The position numbers and the translations under genes are program-made. Of a DNA stretch of 64,000 nucleotides, positions 34,495 through 43,900 are shown one piece after another. How positions within the stretch are numbered: the stretch's first letter is position 1; every line of letters starts with the position of its first letter. The notes below the pieces were generated by a model. It was given only the letters and a program-made list of their open reading frames with translations. It searched no databases and was not told the DNA's origin. Origin of the DNA: Lentzea atacamensis (GTDB lineage Bacteria > Actinomycetota > Actinomycetes > Mycobacteriales > Pseudonocardiaceae); NCBI RefSeq assembly GCF_003269295.1, contig NZ_QLTT01000013.1, positions 215,695 to 279,694 of the forward strand, given 5' to 3'.

Positions 34495-35598
34495 ATGTGG
34501 CACCCGTTTCGTGACGACATCGAGTACTACGAGGAGCGGGCCAGAGGGTTGCTCGCCTCCGCGTGGGACGGCGTGCCCGGCGCGCTGGAGGTCTTCGACG
34601 ACGTGCCGCTGACGGACGAGGGCGCGCACACGGTCCTCGCCCAGGCGCACGGGTGTGCGGACTGGAAGGCCTTCAAGGCCCACATCCGCAAGCCGCGTCC
34701 GTTCGCCCGCGCCTACCAGGCCATCGAGCTGCAGCACCCGGAAGAGCTGAAGGCGATCATCACGCGCGACCCGTGGCTCGTGAAAGCCAGCGGTACCAAC
34801 GGGAACGACCTGCTCGGGCTGTCCGCCGCGAAGTGCGACGAGCGTCTCGTCAGGGTGCTGCTCGACGACGGTGCCGACATCAACCACCAGAACGTCCACG
34901 GCTGGACGGCGTTGCACCAGGCGGCGTACGCGAACCTCCCGCAGTTGGCGCAGCTTCTGCTCGACCGGGGTGCCCGCACGGATCTCGAAGCCCGCGGCGA
35001 GGGCGGCACCCCGCTCACGCTCGCATTGTTCTGGGGCAACCGGGAAACCGCGGAACTGCTGGCACAGCACGGAGTTCACCCGCCGAACCTGCGCACCGCG
35101 GCCGGCCTCGGCAACCTCGACCTCGCCACCACCCCCGAGGCCAAGCGCGGCTATTACCGGCCGCACAGCGGTTTCCCGCGCTGGTGGCCGACCGACGACC
35201 CGCAGGAGGTCCTCGACGAGGCGCTGGCGTGGGCCGCCCGCAACGACCGCACCGAGGTGTTCGGCGACCTGCTCAAGCGCGGCGCCAGGATCGACGTGGA
35301 CGTCTACCGCGGCACGGCGCTCGCGTGGGCGGCGTGGTGCGGGCTGGAGAACGCCACCCGCACGTTGCTCGACCTGGGCGCGAATCCCAACCAGCGCACG
35401 GGTTTCGGCGGCCCGATGCACGGCGAGGGCGTCACGGCGCTGCACCTCGCGGCCGAACGCGGCCACCTGCCGATCATCCGGATCCTGCTCGACGCGGGCG
35501 CCGACAGGTCCATCAAGGACGCGAACTTCGACTCGACCCCGGCGAACTGGGCGGGGCACAACGACCAGCGGGAAGCTCAGGCCTTGCTGAGCGCCTGA
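34495..35598 (+). CDS. Ankyrin repeat protein
   Basis: 367 residues. The N-terminal 80 residues are a helical leader (LAQAHGCADWKAFKAHIRKP) common in bacterial ankyrin proteins. Ankyrin repeats follow: GWTALHQAAYANLPQLAQLL, GGTPLTLALFWGNRETAELL, and a second group with GTALAWAAWCGLENATRTLL and GVTALHLAAERGHLPIIRIL. No signal peptide; presumably a cytosolic protein-binding scaffold. No good ribosome site, suggesting coupling to the regulator 9 bp upstream. The 3' end overlaps ctaA by 22 bp. Confidence 0.87.
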   Translation: MWHPFRDDIEYYEERARGLLASAWDGVPGALEVFDDVPLTDEGAHTVLAQAHGCADWKAFKAHIRKPRPFARAYQAIELQHPEELKAIITRDPWLVKASGTNGNDLLGLSAAKCDERLVRVLLDDGADINHQNVHGWTALHQAAYANLPQLAQLLLDRGARTDLEARGEGGTPLTLALFWGNRETAELLAQHGVHPPNLRTAAGLGNLDLATTPEAKRGYYRPHSGFPRWWPTDDPQEVLDEALAWAARNDRTEVFGDLLKRGARIDVDVYRGTALAWAAWCGLENATRTLLDLGANPNQRTGFGGPMHGEGVTALHLAAERGHLPIIRILLDAGADRSIKDANFDSTPANWAGHNDQREAQALLSA

Positions 35599-36491
35599 TC
35601 GCCGGCTGGCAGCTCGACCTCGTGCGTGCGTTCGCGCGACGACGTCCACAGCGCTGCCGTGGCGACGACAACCGCGCCGGCACCCAGCACGTGGATCGAG
35701 ACGAGCACCTCGGGCACGCCGGTCCAGTACTGGACCATGCCGAGCACGCCCTGGGCGAGCACGACGCCGACGAGGGTCCAGTACGTGCGGGTGCGCGTGA
35801 AGAACCCGACCGCGATCAGCAGGCCCAGGAACAGGAACAGCAGGTCCGCGTGGATCTGTGCGAGGGTCTCGACCTCGATGCCCAGTCGCGGCGTCGAGGC
35901 GTCGCCGGCGTGCGGCCCGGCGGCTGTCACCCAGGTGCCGGCGAGCAGCAGTGCACCCAGCACGGCGGCCATGACGACCTGGAGCTTCATCAACGGTGCG
36001 GGGACGAGCAACCGGGCGGCGCCGTCGCCCTCGGACAGCGAGCTGACGAGCAGCACGGCGAGCCACACCAGGGCCATCGAGATCATGAAGTGGATCGACA
36101 CGGTGTACCAGGCCAGGCCGGTCAGCACCGTGATGCCGCCGACGACCGCCTGCACGGCCACACCGACGAGCTGGACGAGCGAGAGCACCACCACCCGCTT
36201 GCGCCGCGGCAGGTTGAACCACGCCGCCAGCACGCACAGACCCGCGATGACGCCGACGACACCGGTCAGCGTGCGGTTGCCGAACTCGACCCACTGGTGC
36301 AGGGCCGCGACCTCGGGATGCTCGACCGGCACGACGCTGCCCTCGACGCACTCCGGCCACGTCGGGCAGCCGAGCCCGGAGCCGGTCACGCGGACGATCG
36401 ACCCGGTCACCGCGATTCCAGCCTGTGCGATGACGACGGCAATCGCGAGCGCGCGCTGCCAGGAAACGAGAAGGGCGGTCAGCTTCGACAC
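35577..36491 (-). CDS. ctaA: Heme A synthase (COX15/CtaA)
   Basis: Oxidises the C8 methyl of heme O to the formyl group of heme A. 304 residues, eight membrane spans in two four-helix halves. GSGLGCPTWPECVEGS carries the conserved extracellular Cys pair; histidine ligands lie in ALHQWVEFGNRTL, SIHFMISMAL, QIHADLLFLFLG and SIHVLGAGAV. GTG start at 36491; the longer in-frame reading is antisense to the ABC permease. It lies 20 bp beyond the ABC exporter genes, matching Rv1456c-Rv1458c order. Confidence 0.94.
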   Translation of the reverse strand: MSKLTALLVSWQRALAIAVVIAQAGIAVTGSIVRVTGSGLGCPTWPECVEGSVVPVEHPEVAALHQWVEFGNRTLTGVVGVIAGLCVLAAWFNLPRRKRVVVLSLVQLVGVAVQAVVGGITVLTGLAWYTVSIHFMISMALVWLAVLLVSSLSEGDGAARLLVPAPLMKLQVVMAAVLGALLLAGTWVTAAGPHAGDASTPRLGIEVETLAQIHADLLFLFLGLLIAVGFFTRTRTYWTLVGVVLAQGVLGMVQYWTGVPEVLVSIHVLGAGAVVVATAALWTSSRERTHEVELPAGDQALSKA

Positions 36492-36511
36492 GCCGTTGAT
36501 AGTAGGTCTCG

Positions 36512-37270
36512 CTACGTGAGACGAGTCGTCCGGGTGGCCAGTGCCCCCGCGACAACGCCCCAGGCCACGAGCACTGCGACCGGGCCCACACCCGGTGCCG
36601 TGCCGTGCACCACAGAAGTTTCCAGCGCCTGCGCGAGAGCGGCCGACGGCAGCAGGTGCACGAAGCCGACAGGCACCGACAACGCCACGCCACCGACCAT
36701 CAGCAGCACGAACCAGATGATGTTCGCCAGCGCCAGCACGATCTCCGCGCGCAGAGCCCCGCCGAGCAGCACGCCCAGCGCACCGAACGTCAGCGTGCCG
36801 AGGATGATCAGCAGCACCATCCACGGCAGGCCCGAGAGCGGGAACCTCCAGCCGAGGATCAACGCCGTGACCGCCAGCAACACGATCTGGAGCGCGACCA
36901 CGACCAGCGCTCCGCAGACCCGTCCGGCCACCAGCAGCCAGCGGGGGAGTGCCGAGGCCGCCAGCCGCTTCAGCACGCCGTAACGCCGGTCGAACCCGAG
37001 CGCGATGGCCTGCCCGGTGAACGCGGAGGAGATGATCGCCAGCGCGAAGATCCGCGCGGTGGCGGACCCCACGCGCGGCTCCGGCATCGGGATCACCGAC
37101 ATCAGCGAGAGCGCGATCAGCAGCGCCAGCGGGATGATGACCGTCAGCAGGATCTGCTCGCCGTTGCGCAACGTCAGCATCGCCTCGGTGCGGGCGTGCA
37201 CGAAGAGCATCTTCGGAAGCGACCCGCGGCCGGGCGCGGGCTTGAACGTGCCGGGAGCGAAGGTGGTCAC
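36512..37270 (-). CDS. ABC-2 type exporter permease
   Basis: 252 residues with six membrane spans (for example ILLTVIIPLALLIALSLMSV and IIWFVLLMVGGVALSVPVGF). Partner of the ATPase translated just before it, with GTGA overlap. In mycobacteria the orthologous pair (Rv1457c/Rv1458c) sits next to ctaA, and its substrate is not established. A heme-pathway or membrane-assembly role is only suggested by position. The start was set by the overlap; the open frame upstream is a shadow of the ATPase gene. Confidence 0.9.
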   Translation of the reverse strand: MTTFAPGTFKPAPGRGSLPKMLFVHARTEAMLTLRNGEQILLTVIIPLALLIALSLMSVIPMPEPRVGSATARIFALAIISSAFTGQAIALGFDRRYGVLKRLAASALPRWLLVAGRVCGALVVVALQIVLLAVTALILGWRFPLSGLPWMVLLIILGTLTFGALGVLLGGALRAEIVLALANIIWFVLLMVGGVALSVPVGFVHLLPSAALAQALETSVVHGTAPGVGPVAVLVAWGVVAGALATRTTRLT

Positions 37271-38196
37271 GAACGCAGCTCCCTGCCGGTCAGGTCCAGG
37301 AAAACGTCTTCGAGGCTGCGCTTGGCCACGGTCAGCTCCTCGGCCAGCACACCCTGCTGTGCGCACCAGGACGTGACGGTCGACACGACCTGCGGGTCGA
37401 TCAGTCCCTCCACGACGTACGCGCCCCGCGTCGCCTCGCGCACCTTCAGCCCTTCTGGCAGCGCGGCGGACAGCAACGACGTGTCGAGCCCCGGCCGGGC
37501 GCGGAACCGCAGCTGCTGGTCGTCCGCGCGGTGCGCGGTCAGCTCGGACGGCGAGCCCTGCGCCACGACGCGGCCCTCGTCGATGATCACGACCTGGTCG
37601 GCGAGCGCTTCCGCCTCGTCCATGAGGTGCGTCGTCAGCAGCACGGACACACCGTCGTCCTTCAACGCGCCCACGAGATCCCACACCAGCCGGCGTGCCT
37701 GCGGGTCCATGCCCGCGGTCGGCTCGTCCAGGAACACGAGCTCGGGACGGCCGATCAGCGCGCACGCCAGTGACAGCCGCTGCTGCTGGCCGCCGGACAA
37801 CCGTTTGTAGGGGGTGCGCACCGCGCCGCCGAGACCGAGGACCTCGATCAGCCACTTCGGATCGAGCGGGTTCGCCGCGCACGCCGCGACGAGGTTCAGC
37901 ATCTCCTCGGCACGGATGCCGGGATAACCGCCACCGCCCTGCGGCATCACGCCGATGCGCGGGCGGAGCTCCTCGGAGCCGGGCGCGAGTCCGAGCACGC
38001 GCACGGTGCCGTCGTCGGCCGCGCGGAAGCCCTCGCAGATCTCGACGGTCGTCGTCTTGCCCGCGCCGTTGGGTCCGAGCAGGGCCAGCACGGTGCCGGG
38101 CTGCTGGACGAGGTCGAGGCCGTCGACGGCGGTCTTCGAGCCGTACCTCTTGACCAGCCCCGACACTTCCACCGCAGGCTGGGGATTCGGGCTCAC
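37267..38196 (-). CDS. ABC transporter ATP-binding protein
   Basis: 309 residues. Walker A GPNGAGKTT, Q-loop VMPQGGGGYPG, signature RLSGGQQQRLSLA, Walker B LVFLDEPTAGMD, switch His in LLTTHLMDE. A C-terminal domain of about 80 residues ends SLEDVFLDLTGRELRS, typical of drug/lipid-type ABC-2 exporters. GTG start, first gene of the exporter-ctaA operon. The 177-bp gap to the divergent DUF998 gene holds the promoters, none clear. Confidence 0.93.
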   Translation of the reverse strand: MSPNPQPAVEVSGLVKRYGSKTAVDGLDLVQQPGTVLALLGPNGAGKTTTVEICEGFRAADDGTVRVLGLAPGSEELRPRIGVMPQGGGGYPGIRAEEMLNLVAACAANPLDPKWLIEVLGLGGAVRTPYKRLSGGQQQRLSLACALIGRPELVFLDEPTAGMDPQARRLVWDLVGALKDDGVSVLLTTHLMDEAEALADQVVIIDEGRVVAQGSPSELTAHRADDQQLRFRARPGLDTSLLSAALPEGLKVREATRGAYVVEGLIDPQVVSTVTSWCAQQGVLAEELTVAKRSLEDVFLDLTGRELRS

Positions 38197-38373
38197 GAAC
38201 GGTCAGCCTAGGCGGTCACGGCAATCCGCTCGAAGGCAGGTCTCGCCGCCGTTTCCTGAAGGACGGCTGAAAAAGGTGGGGCTGGCCCTACCCCGGGGAC
38301 TCAGGGACACCTCAGGGTTCGCTCGGGGGAGTTCCCCATTGGTTGATCAACGAGATCGCAAGAGACTTTTGTC

Positions 38374-38949
38374 GTGCTCAAGACGGGGGCGGACAGACGG
38401 GGACTGGTGGTCGGGGGGCTGGTGTTCTCACTGGTTCCGATTTTCTACCTGCATGTGGTGTCGGCAGGGCAGTTGAACCCCATCACGGACGTCATCAGCG
38501 ACTACGTGTTCGTGGCGAACGGCACCGGATGGCTCGCGGCAACTTCGCTTAGCCTCGCGGCCGTCTCGGCGTTGCTCGCCGTCAACCTGCGGGGTGTAGG
38601 CAGGTCAGCGCAGTGGCTGATCGGCATCTGGTCGGCGGGCCTGACCGTGTCGACGATCTTTCCCACCGACCCCACAGGAGCACCGACGTCGTTGTCCGGC
38701 TACATCCACCGGTACGCCGGAGCGGTCATGTTCGTGGCGTTGCCCGCCGCCGGTGTGCTCATCGCCCGTCAGTTTCCGGCTCTGTTCGGTATCGCAATAA
38801 CGGCAAGCGTGTCGAGCGCGGCGTTTTTGGTCAGCCACGTTTCGTTCGCCGGTTTCGAGGCGCGCGGGCTGACCGAACGCGTTTTGTTCGCGTCGCTTTA
38901 CGGACTCCTTTTCGCCATCGCGGCACTACAGGTGAGGCGCACGACATGA
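38374..38949 (+). CDS. DUF998 membrane protein
   Basis: 191 residues, six predicted membrane helices, with the family's TDVISDYVF segment after span 1 and FPTDPTGAPTSLSGYIHRYAG between spans 3 and 4. DUF998 proteins have no proven activity. GTG start; its stop overlaps the next gene as ATGA, so it is co-translated with the permease-glycosyltransferase fusion. Confidence 0.85.
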   Translation: MLKTGADRRGLVVGGLVFSLVPIFYLHVVSAGQLNPITDVISDYVFVANGTGWLAATSLSLAAVSALLAVNLRGVGRSAQWLIGIWSAGLTVSTIFPTDPTGAPTSLSGYIHRYAGAVMFVALPAAGVLIARQFPALFGIAITASVSSAAFLVSHVSFAGFEARGLTERVLFASLYGLLFAIAALQVRRTT

Positions 38950-40931
38950 CCATGATGGCCATCACGCTCGCCGTGTTCGGCGCCGTGTGCTTCGCGCTCG
39001 CCGCCCGCCTGCAGCACGACGCGGTCGCCGAGACCGGTGCGCGGGCGAGCGTGCTCAGGCAGCCGCGCTGGCTCGGCGGGCTCGCCCTGCTCATCGCCGG
39101 AGCCGGGGTGCACGCGGCCGCGCTCGGCATGGCGCCGCTCACCGTCGTCCAGCCGATCGGCGTGCTCGCGATCGGGATGACCGCTTTGCTGGACCGCCGC
39201 TTCCGCGAGCTGCCGGCGATCTTGCTCACCACCGTGGGCGTCGGTGCGTTCGTGTTCCTCGCATCCGGCAGTGCGACTGCGACCCAGATCGCACCGGATG
39301 CCGAACTCACGGCCGGCTTCGTGGTCCTCGGCGCGATCGCGGTGCCTGGGGTGGTCGCCGCGCTCACGACGAACGCGCGCACTCGTGCCGTGGCATTCGC
39401 ATCGGCCGGTGGCGTCGCGTACGGCTACGTGTCCGTGCTCATGCGCGCCGTCTCGCAGTCGGTGCAGCAGGGCGGGTTCGGGCTCTCACACGTCGCGTCC
39501 GTGCTCGGCATCGCACTCTCGCTCGCCGTCGGCGGCTGGCTGGTCCAGCACGCCTACGCCGGCGGGCCCCCTCATCTCGCCGTCGCCTGCCTGACCGTGG
39601 TGGATCCGCTGGTCGCGGTCGGCATCGGCGCCTTCCTCCTCGGCGAGGCCTCGCACCTGTCCCTGTGGACCGGTGCCGCGCTGATCGCCTGCGCGCTCGC
39701 CGCAGCCAGCGGTGTGTTCGCCCTCGCTCGTCAACCTCGCGTCTCTACTCGATCGGAGCTTCCCGTGAACACCTCCAGCGCGCTGCGCGTCGTCATCGCC
39801 GCCGACACGTTCCCGCCGGACGTCAACGGAGCGGCGCGGTTCGCCCAGCGCCTCGCCACGGGCCTCGCGTCCCGCGGGCACGACGTCCACGTCATCGCCC
39901 CGGACTCGCCCAAGGCCACCGAGATCGACGGTGTGACGGTGCACCGGCTCCGGTCGCACCGGCTGCCGTTCTACCCGGACTTCCGGTTCTGCCTGCCGTG
40001 GCAGGCGTCCAAGGAGGCCGACGAGCTGATCACATCGCTCAAGCCGGACGTCGTGCACGTCCAGGCGCACTTCGTGGTGGGCCGGTTCGTCCTGAACTCC
40101 GCCGTCGCTCAGGGCATTCCCACGCTCGCCACGAACCACTTCATGCCGGAGAACCTGTTCAGCCACGCGCACGTGCCGGCGTTCCTGCAGGGCATGGCGC
40201 GCAAGCTCGCCTACCGCGACCTGGCGCGCGTGTTCGGCCGGGCCGACGTCGTCACCGCGCCGACGCCGCGTGCCGTGCAGCTGTTGCACGAGAGCGGTTT
40301 CCCCGAACGTGCGGTGCCCGTGTCGTGCGGCATCGACATCTCCCGCTACCAGCGCGAGGTCACGCACAACGACCGGCCGACCGCGTTGTTCGTCGGGCGC
40401 CTGGACGAGGAGAAGCGCGTCGACGAGTTCCTGCGCGCACTGGCCCGCGTGCCCAGCGCGTTCGGTGAGATCGTCGGTGACGGCACCTGCCGCTCCGAGT
40501 GGGAGCTGCTGGCCCGCGACCTGGACATCACCGACCGCGTGAAGTTCCACGGCTTCGTGTCCGAGGACGACCTGCTCGACGCCTACGCCCGTGCCGACCT
40601 CTTCGTCATGCCTGGCGTCGCCGAGCTGCAGAGCCTCGCCACGATGGAGGCGATGGCCGCGGGCAAGCCGGTGATCGCCGCGAACGCCATGGCGCTGCCG
40701 CACCTCGTGCACCCCGGCCGCAACGGCTGGCTGTTCGAGCCCGGTGACGTGAACCAGCTGGCCCAGCGCCTGCACACGCTGGTCCACGACGCCCCGATGC
40801 GCGCCAGGATGGGCGCCGCGAGCAGCGAGATCATCTCTCACCACGCGCTGGCGGCCACCCTGGAGCGCTTCGAAGGTCTCTACGCGCGGGCGATGGGCCG
40901 TACCGCGCCGATCATCGCGCTGGCTGCCTGA
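38946..40931 (+). CDS. Fused DMT/NIPA-like permease and GT4 glycosyltransferase
   Basis: A single 661-codon frame. Residues 1-272 are an EamA/NIPA-type permease with about nine membrane helices (APLTVVQPIGVLAIGMTALL, VVDPLVAVGIGAFLLGEASH). From residue 274 a GT4 (GT-B) glycosyltransferase begins: VIAADTFPPDVNGAARFAQR, HVQAHFVVGRFVLNSA, NHFMPENLFSHAH, LFVGRLDEEKRVDEFL and the donor-site MPGVAELQSLATMEAMAAGK. No stop separates them. A GTG at 39765 with GGAG six bases upstream could also give free glycosyltransferase. GT4 relatives include lipid mannosyltransferases. Acceptor unknown; a flippase-coupled glycolipid step is an inference. Confidence 0.8.
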   Translation: MTMMAITLAVFGAVCFALAARLQHDAVAETGARASVLRQPRWLGGLALLIAGAGVHAAALGMAPLTVVQPIGVLAIGMTALLDRRFRELPAILLTTVGVGAFVFLASGSATATQIAPDAELTAGFVVLGAIAVPGVVAALTTNARTRAVAFASAGGVAYGYVSVLMRAVSQSVQQGGFGLSHVASVLGIALSLAVGGWLVQHAYAGGPPHLAVACLTVVDPLVAVGIGAFLLGEASHLSLWTGAALIACALAAASGVFALARQPRVSTRSELPVNTSSALRVVIAADTFPPDVNGAARFAQRLATGLASRGHDVHVIAPDSPKATEIDGVTVHRLRSHRLPFYPDFRFCLPWQASKEADELITSLKPDVVHVQAHFVVGRFVLNSAVAQGIPTLATNHFMPENLFSHAHVPAFLQGMARKLAYRDLARVFGRADVVTAPTPRAVQLLHESGFPERAVPVSCGIDISRYQREVTHNDRPTALFVGRLDEEKRVDEFLRALARVPSAFGEIVGDGTCRSEWELLARDLDITDRVKFHGFVSEDDLLDAYARADLFVMPGVAELQSLATMEAMAAGKPVIAANAMALPHLVHPGRNGWLFEPGDVNQLAQRLHTLVHDAPMRARMGAASSEIISHHALAATLERFEGLYARAMGRTAPIIALAA

Positions 40932-43900
40932 GCTTCTGCTCGATCCGTTGCGCGACAACCAGTCCGGTGCGGGACAGGGCGAGCGTCGAGGGGTGCTCGC
41001 CCTGTCCCTCGATGAGGAACCGGTAGAGCGAGGCGTGGCCCTCCAGCCGTTCGCGCAACGTCTCCGCGATGTCGCAGTCCTCCGGGTAGATCGCCGGAAT
41101 CGCCTCGCTGACGAGCTGACGCCGGATCCGGCGGCGCTCCGCGCGGGGCACGTACCAGGACGTGATCAGCAGCAGCGTCAGGCCGAACGCCAGCGCCGTG
41201 CCGATCACCGCCTGCCAGCCCCACCCGCTCGGCCCGATGACGAGCAGGACGTCGGCGAGCGCGAGGTAGCCGATGCCGTAGACCACGGCCCAGCCCGCCG
41301 TCGCGGCAGCGGGCGGCTCTGCTCGTTCCGTGCCCCACTCGCCCTCGACCCGGCGCCAGCGCTGCAGCGACTTGCCGCCGGACAGCGCCATCCAGATCCC
41401 GAACGCTCCACACAGGACGGACGTCGGGATCACCAGCCACGGCTCGGTGTGCAGCTCGAACCGCCAGATAGCCCAGACCAGTCCTGCCGCCGCGAGCAGC
41501 ACCGCCGCCTGCTTCCAGCGGCGCTTCACGAACTGCATCGGCCGGAAGTCGGCCAGCACCGCGAGCGGTGTGCGGATCGGTGCCGGTAGCGAACCCAGGA
41601 CGAGCAACGCCGTGACGACCAGTGCCACGCCCGTCACCGTGACGGTGCCGGTGTTGATCTCCGCGCGGTCGCCGGGCAGCCGGTCGACGGCTGTGGCCAC
41701 CAACGGGATCACCGGTGAGAGCAGCACCAGTCCGTGCAGCATCGTGCCGGAACGCAGTGCGGCGTAACCGAAGGCGGCCAGCAGCGAGGCCGCGCCGATC
41801 GCGGCGCCCGGTCCCGCCGCCCACGCCGGCAGCATGCCGAACAACGCCATCACGACCAGCGCGCCACCGACCGCGAGGCCGAGCAACCCCAGGAACTGGG
41901 CGAGCTTTCCGCCTCTGGTGAGCCCGGTGATCGTCCAGTAGGGCAGCAGCGCCGCGCCTCTGATCGTGCGGGTGACCGGCCGGACCGCGGCGAGCCCCGC
42001 TCGTTCGGAGTCGGCGACCGTCACCGCCACCGCGGCGGCGGTCGCGGCCGTGCGGATCATCTGGTCCGACGCGGCTTCCTGCGTCAGCGGTTCGCGGCCG
42101 ATGCCGGCGCGGTCGAAGGCGTCGAGGGCCGCCATGCCCAGCGTGACCGTGTGCTCCTGCGGATACTCCAGCCGCCGGAGCAGGTCCGCGTGCTCTTCGA
42201 GGAAGAGCTCGCCCCGTGAGCGCTTGTCCGCGCCGTCACCGCGGTCGGCGATGATCGCGGCCCTGAGCCGGGGCAGCTCCTCGCAGATGATCCGCCAGTG
42301 CAGACCCCACGCCGCCAGTTCGGCGAGCTTCATCGACGACGGCGACAGCTCGTGGTCCGCCTCGTAGATGCCCTGCAGTTCCTTCTTCGCCTCCTCGGCG
42401 CACCGCGCGACCTGCACGGGCAGCTCCGGCCCGAACATCGCCTCGACGACCTCGCCGACGACGGCCGCCGCGCGCTCCTCCGGCGTGCGCTGGTCGCCTT
42501 CCGGCCGCCCGAGCATGTCCATCCTGCGCAGCCGCCGCGGGTCGAACAGCACCCGGCACAGCATCGTGGCGCCGTCGAGCCGGCCCCAGATCCAGTCGTT
42601 GACCCGCCACGACCGCTTGAGGAAACCGGAGAACCGCGACAGCGACGCCCCGCCCGCCTTGTCGTCGGCCGTGATCGACTGCCGCGCGAACGCGTTGCGT
42701 GTCTGCAGCGACACCTGCACCAGCTCGACCGGGGTGTCCAGACCGGTCGAGGCGTCGTCGGACAGGCAGGTGCCGGCGACCTCCAGCGCGAGCAGGCGGC
42801 TCAGCCACCGCTCGCCGTCGCTCAGCCCGGCCTCCTGCGCCGTCGGCTCGGTGGCGAGGAGCGCGTGCCAGCAACCGAGCCCGCCGAGCTTGAGCCGGTG
42901 CGCGTCGAGGCCGCCGATGACCTGCGTGGCCTCGCCGACGATCCGGCCGATCTCCGCGACCTGCGCCTTGACCTTCAGGCCGAGCTGCCCGTCGATCATC
43001 TTCTCGTGGTAGCTCGCGAGCCGGCCGGTCCAGTACGTCTCACCGAGCGACTCGGACGGCTGCCACGCGAACAGCTCGCCGCGCAGCCTGCGCAGTTCCG
43101 CGCGCACCTGGTGCAGTTCGCGCCGGGTCTTGGCGATCTCGTCGGCCTGACCGTCCGGCGCCACCCACACGATCCGCTTGAGCAGGTCGAGTGCCGACGC
43201 GCCAAGGCGTTCGGCCATCGTGATGCCCCACTCCCAGCCGAGGTCCGCACGGCACACGGTGCTCGGCAGCTTCATCCCCGGCACGTACGGCAGCACGCCG
43301 TGCTTCTTCTTCCACTTGCGCTGCGCCGTCTCCGCGGCCCGCCGCACCCGTTCGAACGACCAGTTGGCCGGATTTCCCTTGGGCAGAGCGAACTGCTGGG
43401 CGGTGAGCTGCCGTGCCGCAAGCCGGATCTCGACGTCCTCGTAGTGACCGAAGAGCTTGTCCGCCAACGAGTACACCTCGTCGACGACGTTCTCCCCGCC
43501 CGCGTGCAACCGCTCCAGCAACGCCATCCGGCCGCCCCTGCTGCTCGCGGCGCGCCGGTTGTGCTCCTCGATCTTCTCGACGTACGTGCGGTTGGCCTGG
43601 CTGGACATGGCGCTCAGCAACTTGGCGCCGGAACTGACCGTCGTCATCGCCTTGTCGGCGGTGTCCGCCTGCGGCTCGGAGCCCAGCGGTTCGGCGTGCG
43701 GGAAGACCAGCAGCATCACCCGCCGCACAGGCCCGTCCGCGGGCATCCGGTCGATGGCTTCGAGTGCTTCCCTCGTCGGTGTGTTGACCAGCACGCCGCC
43801 GTCGACCGCGAACCTGCTCCGGTCGCCACCGTTGGCCCAGCTCGCGACGTCGCCCATGTCCGGGCGGTCCGGCGAGGCCTGGCCACCGACGGGGATGAAG

